A DNA stretch of 64,000 nucleotides from Ligustrum vulgare (taxonomy: Eukaryota; Streptophyta; Magnoliopsida; Lamiales; Oleaceae): assembly GCA_963555705.1 (NCBI GenBank), contig OY743190.1, positions 22,699,491 through 22,763,490 of the forward strand, written 5' to 3'. The position numbers were made by a program, and so were the translations under genes. The stretch's first letter is position 1. Every line of letters starts with the position of its first letter. Positions 24,241 to 35,389 of the stretch are shown in pieces. Below the pieces are notes generated by a model. That model saw nothing but the letters and a program-made list of their open reading frames with translations, had not been told where the DNA came from and made no database searches.

Positions 24241-24473
24241 TCCCATTTTATTTAATTCTTTATTGCAGGTTAATTACACTTAGAAGTTTGGGCAACACCA
24301 CCAATGCCCACAGGAGTTTCTGCTTCAATCCATCCAAGTAACTCAAATGGCAGCATATTATTGGTTGATCATGTGCAATGGAGGAAATTTTTTTCCATTT
24401 GATCCAGGAGGTACATTGAAACATCAAGAACAACACTATGATTCTGGACGAATCATCCTAAAGAAGGAGAGAA

Positions 24474-25229
24474 TGATACGAATCGTGGTGGGCTTGATAG
24501 AAAGAACTACAAATCAAGCCAAATAAAGCTTCAAGCATGTTCGAAAAGCTTCAAAGAAGAAACATGGAGTGGTTGAAGAAGCATCAAAGATGGTACAAAT
24601 GAAGTGGATCGAGAATCGAGATCAAAATCGAGAAGTTGGAGAATTTGAATCACGCGACAGCGTGGTGTAAAAGGAGGCGCGATCGCTCCATGCCTAGAAA
24701 AAGAGACCCGAGAGTTTTCGGTCCTTCCACGCGATCACGGGCATTATGCCTACTCGATCACTCAGTACAATTTTTTAGGGTTTTGCGAGTTTTAGGTTAA
24801 ATTTCGTCTTTATTTGTTTTAGGGTTTATTTTGGGCCTCTATAGCGACTAGGGCTTATTTAATTCTGTATTGCTTATTTATATTGTTTTTGATTGATTGT
24901 AACAGAAAGAATTTAATTAATAAAAATTGTGTTGAGTAGTTTTCCCTCAAATATTGTTCTGAATTGAACACTTTCGAACTTATCAAATATTGTGAGATAT
25001 TTGTGGCATTCACCAAATCGAGCTTATTAAGGATCTGGACAATACTTGTGGCGTTCATCCCATTATGGTTCTTGTTTCCGCATCGTAATGGGTCTCGAGT
25101 TTAATATACATCTAGTTCTTGCGTCGTGAGGCTCTGGTCGTAGTGTTATCGTCCATTCCAACCTGAATTGGGAACTTTCCAAACGTTATTCTGCGTGTTC
25201 GACGTGATTCCCCTCTCCGGATCACATCA
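24474..25229 (+). repeat. 3' LTR of the 20.8-25.2 kb element
   Basis: 756 bp, directly downstream of a purine tract. It aligns along its length with 20783-21509, apart from many single-base changes and the extra block near its right end. The divergence shows an older insertion than the 14-20 kb copia element. Confidence 0.85.
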
Positions 25230-25349
25230 AATTGGGGGAAAAGAACTCAGCACATAGTTATCAATGTTTTACAAGCAACATTACTTGTACAATGGGTTCA
25301 CCTTCCACAATATAGAGGTTCTTAAAAAATATTGGGTGAATATGTCACG

Positions 25350-25551
25350 GGGCATAGTTTAGTTGGTTGAAATATGAGATTGAGAAATCTTTGATCGAGC
25401 TCCTACCTTTGATATGGATGGGGATATTGCAATCGCAATTAAATAGCAAGCTCTCAATCCTACTCCACTGAAGCACATTTTGTCATTTTCAAATCCCCAG
25501 GACAGGGATTGGGGCTTCTAAGGTTGAAGTTCAACATTTTTTTTTTTTTTT
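25350..25551 (+). mobile_element. Possible tRNA-derived SINE with T-run tail
   Basis: GGGGCATAGTTTAGTTGG near 25349 resembles a tRNA head with A box, and GATCGAGCTCC about 30 bp further on resembles a B box. A T15 run at 25537-25551 could be its tail. No convincing target duplication was found, so this is tentative. The rest of 25552-26046 shows no recognised feature. The 118-residue frame at 25792 lacks any known motif. Confidence 0.35.
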
Positions 25552-26046
25552 AACAATGGGTAGATAGTCAAAATCATGTTTTAAATATTAATTTTGCTAC
25601 ATGAACAAAGAATAAACAAGGCTTTATTCTTTAATATTGTATCATTTATAAATTTGTTTATTTATATTTTTAAGAAAAAATGAGTGGTTAAAAATTAGAA
25701 AGGGAAAAATTTTGTAGTTTAAAAGTAATTTAAAAAATTGTGTTATCGATAAATTAATTTATAAATTATAATGATTGTGTTAAAGAACTGAGTGCAAAAG
25801 TTTTACACTCGCACAAATGACAACATATATTTTATCAAATACATAATTTCACAACCAACAATTTACGACTCTTCGTATTATTTTTTTATCACTCATTCGA
25901 TTATCATTTTAGCATTTTTCTTTACGTATACGTCCACGTGCGCATGCACGCATTCTGGAGCCAGGCAATTACAGGTTTACATTAATACTAGTTGTATCCC
26001 CATATTAATTAATGAACCCAATCCGATTTATATATCTATACATATA

Positions 26047-26316
26047 CTCCCTCAGTCCCACAAAAATAAACTTATTTTTCTTTTTTATTTTGTCCCAAAT
26101 TATATGTCACTTTCCTTTTTAGGGTATATTAATTTCTTTATTTTCTAAAATACACTTATTTAATAGATATTATTGTCAATAAATATGAACAACTCATTAT
26201 TCAATGTATGAGTGTATTAAGTAGAATGTAATTAAGTAAATTTATAGTTCTATATTAATTATATTTTCTTAATCCGATGAAATAGAAGTGTACCTATCTT
26301 TGAGAGACGGATGGAG
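26047..26316. mobile_element. Stowaway-type MITE
   Basis: 270 bp from CTCCCTCAGTCCCACAAA to GAGAGACGGATGGAG, with complementary ends and TA on both sides (26045-26046, 26317-26318). CTCCCTCCGTCCC-like termini with a TA duplication are characteristic of Tc1/mariner-related Stowaway MITEs. No coding sequence. Confidence 0.85.
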
Positions 26317-26400
26317 TATAATAATAGGATAAAAGTCATCATTTTAAGCACACATTTTCCCGCACATTTTTACTTGCCATTTTAGAAAATTTCTTAGAAT

Positions 26401-26559
26401 CTGTTTGTTAAAATTTTAATGTTTAAAACCATGTTTTTTTATGTTTTCGAGATAAAATGTGTGATTGAAAAGTGAAAAGAGAAAATTTGTGTGGTTAAAA
26501 AATTATTTGGAGAATTGTGTTATTTAAAATCATGTGTTTCATTTTGTTTGTCAAACAGA
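26401..26559. mobile_element. MITE of the CTGTTTG family
   Basis: It starts CTGTTTGTTAAAATTTTAAT and ends TTTTGTTTGTCAAACAGAG, giving short inverted repeats. The interior GTGTGATTGAAAAGTGAAAAGAG and TGTGTGGTTAAAAAATTATTT matches copies at 28.2, 40.6, 40.9 and 50.3 kb. Confidence 0.6.
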
Positions 26560-26587
26560 GGCTTAATTTTATCAATTTATTTTAATA

Positions 26588-27038
26588 CTCCATTCGTCCC
26601 AATTATATAGGCTGTCTTTCCTTTTTTCTCTTATCTCAATTATATAGGCTTGTTTTTTTATTGGGAAGTATTTATTTTGTTTGTTTACTAATGTACCATA
26701 TTCATTACTTCCAATAATAATAGTTTTGATATTCAATAAGGGTAAGTTGAAAATTTTCTTTACAAAACTTACTTTTTCAATGACATTAAGCCCTTGTTTG
26801 ATTCTCTACAAAAAAAAATTCTTTTTTCTACAGTACTCAATCTCAACAATCCATTAAAAGTCGAGCCTACACTATTTGACTTTTCAATCAAATCTCAACC
26901 CTCTATTCTTCTAAATATCACTATTCATTTAAAAAAAAAAAAACCTCTTTTTAAACAATACCAAACCCACACTAAATACGTTTTCTTAATTTGTGTGAAA
27001 AGTCAAACCAGCCTATATAATTGGGCCGAAGGGAGGAC
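26588..27038. mobile_element. Second CTCC...GGAG MITE, carrying a nested MITE
   Basis: It begins CTCCATTCGTCCCAATTATA (26588) and ends CCTATATAATTGGGCCGAAG then GGAGGAC (27038). The ends are complementary over about 30 bp, including the inner TATATAGGC/GCCTATATA. A nested insertion (about 26789-26975) starts CCCTTGTTTGATTCTCTAC and ends AACAATACCAAACC. The 82-residue frame at 26794 lies in this nested part and is not a gene. Confidence 0.65.
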
Positions 27039-27039
27039 A

Positions 27040-28190
27040 TGAATTATAAGAGTTCAATTAATATATGTAGTAAATGATTTATGAATTTGTGAAAAAAAAT
27101 ATCTATAAAAAGTCAAATTATTGATTATTTTTATTCTTTTGATAATTATTGCATTATTTTGAAGTCGAAAAATATGTAATATGGATGTCAAATCCAAGAT
27201 CTCGGCGAGAAGTTTAATACAAGTTAACAAATGAGAGCAAACTCTAAAAATATCATTCGTAAAATCGTCTTAAATACTAAAGGTAAAAGTTTTACTTATA
27301 TTTTTTACTTTTTTCAACATCCAATCTTTTTAATTTATCTCATGTAAGTCCTAAAATGATGTCTATCATTTCTTACCTAAATTCAATTTGACCTAAATAA
27401 TTAATTTTAAATTTTTTTCTTATCAAATTGAAAGAAATAATAAATATCCGATCTGTCTAAATAAATTCAATTAAATCATTTATTTTTTTACAACTTTATG
27501 TTATGTTAAACTTATTGGTTCAATTTGTAAAATAGAAGGCGTTAGTAAAATCATTCTATTTAAAAATAGAATATGATCTACACATTTATTTAACATGCAC
27601 AAAAAATAATATGTGCAATTGTGAAAAATGAGTTTTAAAGAATGTGTAGTTGAGAATGAACATTGAAAAAATTTATTTTTTAATAATCAATTTTATACGA
27701 ATAAGTGATAAAGTCATATGTCTTGTAGGTTAAAACTTCGTTTATAGATTGAGATGTATAGATGATTTTTTTTTTTTTTTTTTGTATATAAAGTTAATTA
27801 TATTTATAATATTCATTCAATAAAATTTAATGAAAATTTGTATTTCATTTTACAAGTTGAAAATTGTAAATATTTCAACTTTTAGAAATTAGAAATCAAA
27901 TAATTGTAAGATCGACTTTAGTCATCAAATCAAAATTATAAAGTATAGAATAAGTCATATGTCGATATCTTACTTAGTCTAAATAGGCGAAGAAAATTAC
28001 ATGATGAATAATTAGTTGTTAAAAAAAATATGCAAATCGTAATCTTATGTTTTACTTTTTTGTATATTTTTCATTATATATGAATGTATAATTTATGTCG
28101 GACATTATATTTTTATAACTTATGTCGGACATTATATATTTATGTCGGACATTATATTTTTCATTATATATGAATGAATAATCTGTTTGG
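27040..28190. other. AT-rich stretch with Helitron-family relic
   Basis: 27165-27290 repeats the motif set seen twice in the 12.2-13.6 kb Helitron (TATGTAATATG, GTCAAATCCAAGATCT, AAATCGTCTTAAA), so this is probably a Helitron fragment. No ends were found. A short tandem repeat of TTATGTCGGACATTATAT occurs three times at 28094-28160. No gene is seen. Confidence 0.4.
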
Positions 28191-28192
28191 TA

Positions 28193-28347
28193 ACACTATT
28201 TGGTTTATAAACTGATTTATTTATGATTTTGAGGTAAAAAGTAGTGATTAAAAATTGGAGAGTATAAAAGTTTGTGATTAAAAAGTGATTTAAAAAATTA
28301 TGTAATTTATAAACTGATTTATAAGTAGTACCGTTACCAAACTTAGG
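28193..28347. mobile_element. MITE of the GTTTGGTAAC family
   Basis: It starts CTGTTTGGTAACACTATTTG and ends GTACCGTTACCAAACTTAGG, with matching inverted termini (GTTTGGTAAC/GTTACCAAAC). The interior GGTTTATAAACTGATTTATT is shared almost exactly with the copy at 50282-50454. Confidence 0.7.
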
Positions 28348-28424
28348 CTAAATTAATTATCCCTTTCATGGTGCTATTACTAGTTATTAATAAAAGTTGG
28401 CAGTATTTTTTTCAAGTGAAAGCA

Positions 28425-28700
28425 AAATGGTATTGGTGAGTCCAAGGAAGAGGACCCGATAAAGCTGAAACGTACAGTCAAAGAAAACTGTCACGGTCAA
28501 CAACCAAGGGACCCACCACAAAAACTCCAACTTTTTTTCATTTTTAATTGTATATATTATATATTTACGAAATTCAATAGTTTGGGAAGTCCGAGGGAGT
28601 CGTACTCCAATTCCTCGTCCTCGTGCGGGACTGCATAGAATTCCCGATTCCGCTTTCGATAAAGACCATTCAACCCATTTGTTAATGGTGAGATTTGGAA
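28425..28700. other. Fragment sharing a motif with the U-box gene upstream region
   Basis: GTACAGTCAAAGAAAACTGT followed by CACGGTCAAC (28474-28503) matches GTACGGTCAAAGCAAAACTG then TCACGGTGGTCAAG (50629-50662) with few differences. In both places a GTTTGGTAAC MITE lies shortly upstream. It may be a diverged segmental copy of the region upstream of the U-box gene. No coding sequence is seen here. Confidence 0.4.
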
Positions 28701-30077
28701 GCTATATTTACAAATTTGGCCCCGGTTTAATTAAAATTTAATCTAATAATTAAAATTCGAATTTTAACAACACGTCATTTTTTTATCAAAATATATTAAA
28801 ACTTTGATTTTAATCTCCAACAAACATGGCTTAATTTTTTATATCAAAAATCAATATTATGAAAAATTATTAAACTTGACTTTTTTAGTATGAACCATTA
28901 TAAGATATGTGGCTAGAATCATGCATTTGTACTCGACAAAAAGACATGGATAACTAGTAGGTTTGAGTTTCTTAGAAATTGCTTGAATTTTAAGAGAATC
29001 ATTGGATGACTAGATTGTTAAGATTTTCGGTAAAGCCCAATCAAACTAGAGTGGACAAAGAAATAAGCAGTTTGAGAGTAACACATTGTAGGGACAGTTC
29101 AATCCCATGTGGGAAATCAAATTCCTTGTTTGGCTCCCTTTTTGAATTCCTCCCATTTTTCAAAATAAAATGGTAGAGTTGCAAAACATGGCCTAGGGTT
29201 TTAGTAAAATAAAGATTTCCTATTTTAAATTCCATTTTTAAATGTTAAATTTTGGAATGTTACATTCTTGATAGAGTTATTATCTAATGGAAAAACTCAT
29301 TTACTGTCGCAGTTTCATGCTTAAAACTTCTGTTTAAATTACTCAAATTTTCATGAAGCCTAGAACGAAAACTGTTCTCCGCTTTTCACCACCATGATTG
29401 TCCAACAAAAAGAAGGTTGTTGAAGCGATGGAAAGGTGGGGAGAGAGAAGAGTCTAGTGGTGACGAATGGAGAAGATGAAAACTTCGCTCTGACGATTGG
29501 ATTATGAGAAGATGTAAGGTAGTAGTGAATGTAGGTCTTGTATGGAAAGAAATGAGTTAGAAAGGTTTTGGGAGTAAAGTGCCCTTCAATTTTCTTATAA
29601 AGAATTATTGTAAATTGACTTGACGGATATGAGATTTTAAAATTAACGGAAAAGACTTTTTCTGCAAGATTTGATAAAAGGTAGGAATGTTATTTACCAA
29701 AAAATTGAACGCTTGGATGTTTTAACTAATTACTCTTCATTTTTACATATAAGAAAGTCTTGTTCTTGATATAGATCGAGCTCATGCAGATTGCACTATC
29801 AACAACGGCAGGTAGGGAGGTTTTGTACCACGTATGTGAAAGGTGGACAAACAAACTAAAGAAGAGCTCGTGGGAGGCTGAACATGTGGTTGCTTGAGGA
29901 ATTTTTAGTAACATCTGAATTATTAGTTAAATTTTCAAGAAAATAACTTCTTTATGGTGGCTAAATTAAATATATATAATTAAAAACTAAACATTGGTGC
30001 TAGTCTACTAGAATTTTTTGAGTTCTTGAATTTCATTAATGAGAAAAATGTATAAAATGTTCATTTTTATGTAGTGA
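28701..30077. other. Non-coding stretch, nothing recognised
   Basis: No coding frame with recognisable motifs, RNA gene or element boundary. The small minus-strand frames at 29041 and 29726 lack known motifs and codon-like regularity. Confidence 0.4.
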
Positions 30078-30621
30078 CTAGTTTTTCTCACTTGCTTTGC
30101 ACGTCTTATGTACGCAATAAAATAATTTATATTTTGTGTCTTCTACGAAATAAAGTATAAAATGAAAATCCTTAAATAATCGATTTATACATATATGATT
30201 ATAAGTCATTAATTATAAAGTATTATAAATAATATGTTATTATTTAAAATAGATAGTATTATGACAGATTACGAAATATTATTATTAAATCATATTACAT
30301 AGAATATTTTTTAACTCTTATGATTGTGTCTAATTAAGTAATTTCAACTATAATAAAAATAGTTATTTATATGAAAATTAATCATTTACTAATTTATTTA
30401 TTAACTTGTAATAGAAAGTTTCAATTTTTCCCAAATAACTTTTTTTACGATGGGAAATTTATAAAACAAAATTCCTATAGCAAATAAAAGTTCGAGAAGA
30501 TGTTGAAACTAGGTTTCAACTTTCAACCATTAAAAAAAAAAATCTATTTTGGTCAAATTTGAACCATCCATATGTTTGTTTTCATGTAATTACGTTCATC
30601 ATATGAGTGAAGATTGAATGC

Positions 30622-30659
<38 letters not shown>

Positions 30660-31258
30660 TTTAAAATGACTCTCATATTAGCGTCTAGATAAATAACCCA
30701 CTTTATTCACTATTTTCATTATTTAAAAAGATAGTGATTTTAAAACGTATTTATTTTAATTCAACTCATCATCTACCAATTATTAATCATGTTCAATCTA
30801 TACTCTTTCTGTTGTAAGACTTCTTAATTCAGCTATAATTCAAAATCTCATATTGAATTAGAATATAGTAAAACGGTGAAAAAAGTTATCAATAAACATG
30901 TTTTATAGTTATGATAATATTTATTAAATGACGATATAATTTTTCTTCTTTTTTCAATACTAAATAAAGGAAAAACATATAACAATAATAAGAATAATTA
31001 TATAAAAATAGATTAAAAAAATATAAATTGGTAGATAATAAATTAATTTAATGCTAAATAATTGAAAAATTATAACAATATGATATTATATTATAGCATT
31101 ATAAATTTTTAAAAAATAAATTCATATTTAATGTTATTAATTAAATACGGGGTAAGGGTATATTAGGTATATAATTAAATATATAAGGGTAAAATAGGAA
31201 ATCAAAAGTTTCTCACTCATCCACACTTTTAATATATGTAGATAGATAGATAGATAGA
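30078..31258 (-). mobile_element. Non-autonomous Helitron
   Basis: On the minus strand the 3' end is GACGTGCAAAGCAAGTGAG (hairpin-like), AAAAA, then CTAG at 30081-30078 followed by T. The 5' side, near 31258 on the minus strand, is TC in a (TATC)n run followed by TATATTAAAAGTGTGGATGA and GTGAGAAACTTTTGATTTCC. That start phrase recurs at 34.3 and 39.4 kb, and in variant form at 47.1 kb (plus strand). A TC start, CTAG|T end and 3' hairpin are Helitron hallmarks. The 1.2-kb interior is AT-rich with a (TA)n run at 30624-30657 and has no genes. Confidence 0.75.
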
Positions 31259-31268
31259 TAAATGTAGA

Positions 31269-31449
31269 TAGGGGTGGACAAAATAACCGAACCAGACCAG
31301 ACCAGATCAGAACCAAACCAAGCGGTTTGGTTCGGTTCTATATCAAAAAAATAAAGGTTTTTTTCTTAAAATCAAGAACCATTTGGTTTCGGTTCTGGTT
31401 TCGATTCCCTTTCCAGAACAAGAACCAGAACCAAGAATCAAACTAAATT

Positions 31450-31482
<33 letters not shown>

Positions 31483-32257
31483 ATTTACAAATTAGTGGAT
31501 ATTCATTTCACCAAAAAATTCAAATCTAAAATTATAAATGTGAAATGTACAAAAATATTATTTAGCATACAATTTATCTCATTCCTATTAAACTAAGATT
31601 TTAAATCATAAATATAAATTCTTATTCATCTTTCTTCTTTTCAATTATAGACACGCATTCACACTACTTTACTTGCACTCCTATAACACAGCAATCGTTG
31701 CACTCCTTAGTTACCATCAACGACATTGATGTTTATTTTTTAAAATTCATGTATATATAAACCTCGGCCTAATTCATCAATTCTCAAGAGTTAACCCAAA
31801 CTCAAATTGCAAACTTCATCCCTAACTCACACGACATCACGATAGAATGAGATTCAGAACTTCATTGTATCCTATAATTATAAGTTTAAACGACCTTTAT
31901 GTTCGATTATCAAAGTTTCAACGGGTCGGCGAGCTTCCTTAAGGCGAGTTTCTTCTTCTTTGACTTAGAATAACATGTTACTTTTTCTAAATTTTTGTTT
32001 TGTTAACTAAAAGTTTCATTTTCTATTTAGTAATGATGTAGATGGATTCTAATGAAGATATAAACATGTTTAATTTGCATTTATTATTTAATAATTCAAG
32101 TAATGGTCCCATAACCAAACCAGAACAAATCAGAACCGAGCGGTTTGATTCCATATCTTTAAAAAAATCAATTGGTAACATTAGTAAAAAACCATCGTTT
32201 TATGGTTTTGTTTGGTTCTTCTGGAACCAGAACCGAACCGAACCACGTCCACCCCTA
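31269..32257. mobile_element. Non-autonomous hAT element, GAACC-rich subtermini
   Basis: 989 bp with perfect 11-bp terminal inverted repeats TAGGGGTGGAC/GTCCACCCCTA. It is flanked by 8-bp duplications AATGTAGA (31261-31268) and GATGTAGA (32258-32265), a 7/8 match. Subterminal regions (31278-31440, 32108-32245) are filled with degenerate GAACCGAACCAGAACC motifs, in the same sense at both ends but containing internal complements (CGGTTTGGTTCGG). The core has a (GT)n run at 31459-31482. The 80-residue frame at 32042 does not resemble a hAT transposase. It sits at the 5' edge of the preceding Helitron. Confidence 0.82.
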
Positions 32258-32840
32258 GATGTAGATAGATGTAAATGTAGATAGAAAATGTAGATAGGGA
32301 TAAGGGTATATTAGGTATATCTATATATTATATTATATATATAAAAGTAAGGAAGTGGTTTGGTGTGAACGCATGTTGTGAGTAAGTGACATTTATTATT
32401 TTTATGATAATCAATGGTGGTTTTGAAAAACTATGCATTAGTTTATTGTTGTTTAAAATATGAAATTCTTAAAATTAATTTTTTATTATCTTCTTTTTTT
32501 TTTTTCATACGAATGTGTTTTTTATCCATTTATAGTTTTATTTTTTATTTTTTTACTATTCAAATATTACAATACAATAATTTTTAATTTTTATAGTTTA
32601 CGATTTTTTTTAAAAATCATATGGATTAAATTTCATATATAAATAATTTTCCTATATATGACTTATTATTTTCTATCTAAAAACTGCGCATTCGTTTATC
32701 ATTGTTTAAACTATACATTTTTTCAAATTATTATTTTTATTTATTTTCCTGTTTATTTCTCTCATGCGACAATATTTTTTATTCATTTATAATATAATGA
32801 TGTACTTTTCTTATCTAATTCTTATACGAATGTTGTAGAG

Positions 32841-32894
32841 TACTTGAATTTTGGTGATCCTACATTTAATTGTGAAAATTGTGGAGCGTATGAA
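32841..32894 (+). pseudogene. Helitron Rep/helicase first-exon fragment, copy 1
   Basis: Directly after a splice-acceptor-like TGTTGTAG the frame reads EYLNFGDPTFNCENCGAYE. The Cys-x2-Cys-Gly-Ala pattern after FGDP is typical of the start of plant Helitron replicase/helicase proteins. The rest of the gene is absent, and the following bases diverge from coding sequence. Confidence 0.6.
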
Positions 32895-33650
32895 CAAACA
32901 ATATAACAGAAATGAGCATAAATAGTCACTCTAATTGTATTCACTTTATTTATATCATTATACATATGTTTGTTTTATAAAGAAAAAGAAAAATATTGTA
33001 GTCGTAATTATATGAGAAGACATGATGATCGTGCAAGGAAGTGGTTTGGTGTGAACGCATGTTGTAAGTAAGTGGTTTAATGTGAACACATATTGTAAAT
33101 TAATGGCATTTATTATTTTTATGATAATCAATGGTGATTTTGAAAAACTATGCATTAGTTTATTGTTTTTTAAAATATGAAATTCTCAAAATTAAATTTT
33201 TATTATATTCTTATTTATTTTTCTCATGCGAATGTGTTTTTTATCCATGTACAGTTTTTTTTCACGTTTGACGTGAGAATATTATTTGCATAAGGTATAA
33301 TCCCCGAATAAATTTTTATGGGGTAATTGGGTAGTAATTGTTATAGATTATTATTCATTTGATACTTTATTTGTCATTTTTTTTTTTTTACAATTCAAAT
33401 ATTACAATACAATAATTTTTAATTTTTATAGTTTACAATTTTTTTTTTAAATCATATGGATTAAATTCTATATATAAATGATTTTCCCATATATGACTTA
33501 TTATTTTTCATCTAAAAACTATGCATTCGTTTATCACTGTTTACACTATGAACTTCTTCAAATTATTTATCTCATGGGACAGTATTTTTTATCCATTTAC
33601 AATATAATGATGTACTTTTCTTACCTAATTCTTATACGAATGTTGTAGAG

Positions 33651-33675
33651 TACTTGGATTTTGGTAATCCAACAG
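33651..33675 (+). pseudogene. Helitron Rep fragment, truncated copy 2
   Basis: The middle unit keeps only YLDFGNPT and then joins the next unit at CATAAGG, so the exon fragment is cut at the unit boundary. Confidence 0.45.
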
Positions 33676-34031
33676 CATAAGGTATAATCTTCGAATAAAT
33701 TTTTTTTAGTAATTGGGTAGTAATTGTTATAGACTATTATTCATTTAATACTTTATTTGTCTTTTTTTTTTTACTATTCATATATTACAATACAATAATT
33801 TTTAATTTTTACAGTTTACAATTTTTTAAAAATTATATGGATTAAATTCCATATATAAATAATTTTCCTATATATGACTTATTATTTTCCATCTAAAAAC
33901 TATGCATTTGTTTATCATTGTTTAAATTATGAACTTCTTCAAATTATTTCTCTCGTGCGACAGAATTTTTTATCCATTTACAATATAATGATGTATTTTT
34001 CTTATCTAATTTTTATACGAATGTTGCAGAG

Positions 34032-34102
34032 TACTTGAATTTTGGTGATCCTACATTTAATTGTGAAAATTGCGGGGCCTTTTTTGTTATGCGGAGCGTA
34101 TG
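34032..34102 (+). pseudogene. Helitron Rep fragment, copy 3 (longest)
   Basis: After TGTTGCAG the frame reads YLNFGDPTFNCENCGA. It continues, with a one-base slip in the T-run, into bases matching a YAERM-like continuation (TATGCGGAGCGTATGG). This copy is longer than that at 32841 and shows that the captured exon once extended past the Cys-Cys motif. Confidence 0.6.
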
Positions 34103-34299
34103 GAAAATAATATAACACAAATAAGTAGAAATATTCACTCTATTGTATTCACTCTATTTATATCATTATACATATGTTTGTTCTTATAAAAAAATAGATA
34201 AATATTGTAGTTGTAATGATATGAGAAGACATGATGACCGTGCAACGCAAATTAGTGTAGATATGAGAAGATATGATGACCGTGCAACGCAAATTATTG

Positions 34300-34375
34300 T
34301 AGTAGGAAATTAAAAGTTTCTCACTCATCCACACTTTTAATATATTGTAGATAGATGTAGATGTAAATGTAGATT
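34300..34375 (-). repeat. Helitron 5'-terminal sequence, isolated
   Basis: On the minus strand: TCTACATCTATCTACAATATATTAAAAGTGTGGATGAGTGAG and AAACTTTTAATTTCC, the same 5'-end phrase as at 31.2 and 39.4 kb (written here in pieces; see those entries). Its own 3' end was not assigned because the adjacent plus-strand unit interrupts it. The interval 34376-34489 shows nothing else. Confidence 0.55.
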
Positions 34376-34489
34376 TTCTGAAATGTCCCAAATTAGTGTA
34401 ATGTCCATTTTGCTAGAATTTGGTAGAAAATGCCCTTAATATAAATTCAAATTTCACCATAAAGACAAAGTTTTTCATATAAGTAATAA

Positions 34490-34516
34490 CTAGTATTTTC
34501 ACCCGTGCGATGCACG
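34490..34516 (-). repeat. Helitron 3' terminus
   Basis: On the minus strand: hairpin CCGTGCATCGCACGG (arms CCGTGC/GCACGG), GTGAAAATA, then CTAG at 34493-34490 followed by T. This is a very clean Helitron 3' end. Its 5' end lies to the right but could not be assigned, probably because of the later insertions and duplication between here and 38.2 kb. Confidence 0.7.
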
Positions 34517-34532
34517 GAAATATGTTTGTAAT

Positions 34533-35121
34533 TGATGATTCTAAAAATCGCACCTGAAATATTCTGAGCTTGAGCAATAAACTAGCACGAACTGGAACTT
34601 CGAACACCTGCAATAAAAGCGAGGAGGTGTGTCCTCGTCGCCCCTCCGATGCTTAAGTCAGTAAAGAAGATGGAAAAATATATGCAAGAGGCTATGAACT
34701 GGAAAAATAAGAATTGTGTACCTGTATTGTGATTGAGAGCCACCTATTTATAGAGATATCTAAACGAGTTATAATAGGACTGAAATACCTTCATTGTATG
34801 AGTCATGTTAGGAATCATCTTCCTACTTTTTAGGGATTGTATCATTAGATGTTGGATTAGGAGATAACTCCTAGCATTCGTAAAAAACAGACATATTACA
34901 CGTCAGATAGGGGGCCCAACATCTGGTCCGAGGACAACCCCCGAGCAGTTATGACCCCGACCAACATATGTGCTGGAATATGCGAAGTAGTCCCTCGGGG
35001 TATATGATCATTGGGGACACATACTGCTCGGGGAAAGAGATAGTGCTATACCATGACTGATCATGGTCGGGGAAACACATACTAGGTCATGTTCGGGCTA
35101 GAGAAAAATTACTGTCCATCA
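34533..35121 (-). mobile_element. Solo LTR of a Tat-type gypsy element
   Basis: 589 bp with perfect 5-bp target duplications GTAAT (34528-34532, 35122-35126). On the minus strand it runs TGATGGACAGTAATTTTTC to AATCATCA. It has a TATA-like CTATAAATAGG, then GCATCGGAGGGGCGACGAGG and CACCTCCTCGC near its 3' end. A very similar block (CGGAGGGGCGACGGGG) is in the LTR at 59944-60628, so the two belong to related gypsy families. It lies just inside the Helitron 3' end at 34490. Confidence 0.87.
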
Positions 35122-35389
35122 GTAATAATGATTTCGATCAAAATTTATGAAAATATGTTAATTATACAATCTTATCAAATAAAAACATAATATAATAACA
35201 TTTTACAAAATATTATCGAATTCAAAACTTTAAAAAGATAAAACTAATCAAAATAGGAAATGCAACATCTATAGAACTAATCAAAATTAGAAAATACCGA
35301 TCTTTATGGGATTTTTATTTTTTCTTTCAAAAATTATTTTTATTTATGATTTGTTTGTTTGTTTGGCTTTCTAAATAAGTTATTTTTAA

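Larger units (their letters stand above)
20783..25229 (+). mobile_element. Gypsy-type non-autonomous LTR element with nested solo LTR
   Basis: LTRs at 20783-21509 (727 bp) and 24474-25229 (756 bp) start TGAT(A)(T/C)GAATCGTGGTGGGC and end GATCACATCA. The sequence after the left LTR, TTAGTATCCGAGCTGG, resembles a decayed tRNA-Met primer site. The purine tract AAAGAAGGAGAGAA sits directly before the right LTR. Flanking pentamers are AGTTG and AATTG, a 4/5 match. With the nested 1.6-kb LTR removed, the interior is only about 1.35 kb, with gag-like fragments and no pol, so it depended on other elements. The two LTRs share an internal series of GCGATCGC-like palindromes. Confidence 0.8.
32318..34300 (+). 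mobile_element. Helitron-derived segment with three tandem ~0.6-0.7-kb units
   Basis: It opens TCTATATATTATATTATATA then AAAAGTAAGGAAGTGG, which fits a plus-strand Helitron 5' end. Three units follow, starting near 32350, 33035 and 33672 (the last lacking its first part). Shared landmarks are GAAGTGGTTTGGTGTGAACG (first two units), TATTACAATACAATAATTTT, CATATGGATTAAATT and ACGAATGTTG(T/C)AGAGTACTTG. The last two units share CATAAGGTATAAT and GGGTAGTAATTGTTATAGA. The end carries two GATGACCGTGCAACGCAAAT copies (34233, 34276), like a decayed 3' hairpin. Two units carry a fragment of the Helitron replicase gene, listed separately. Confidence 0.6.
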
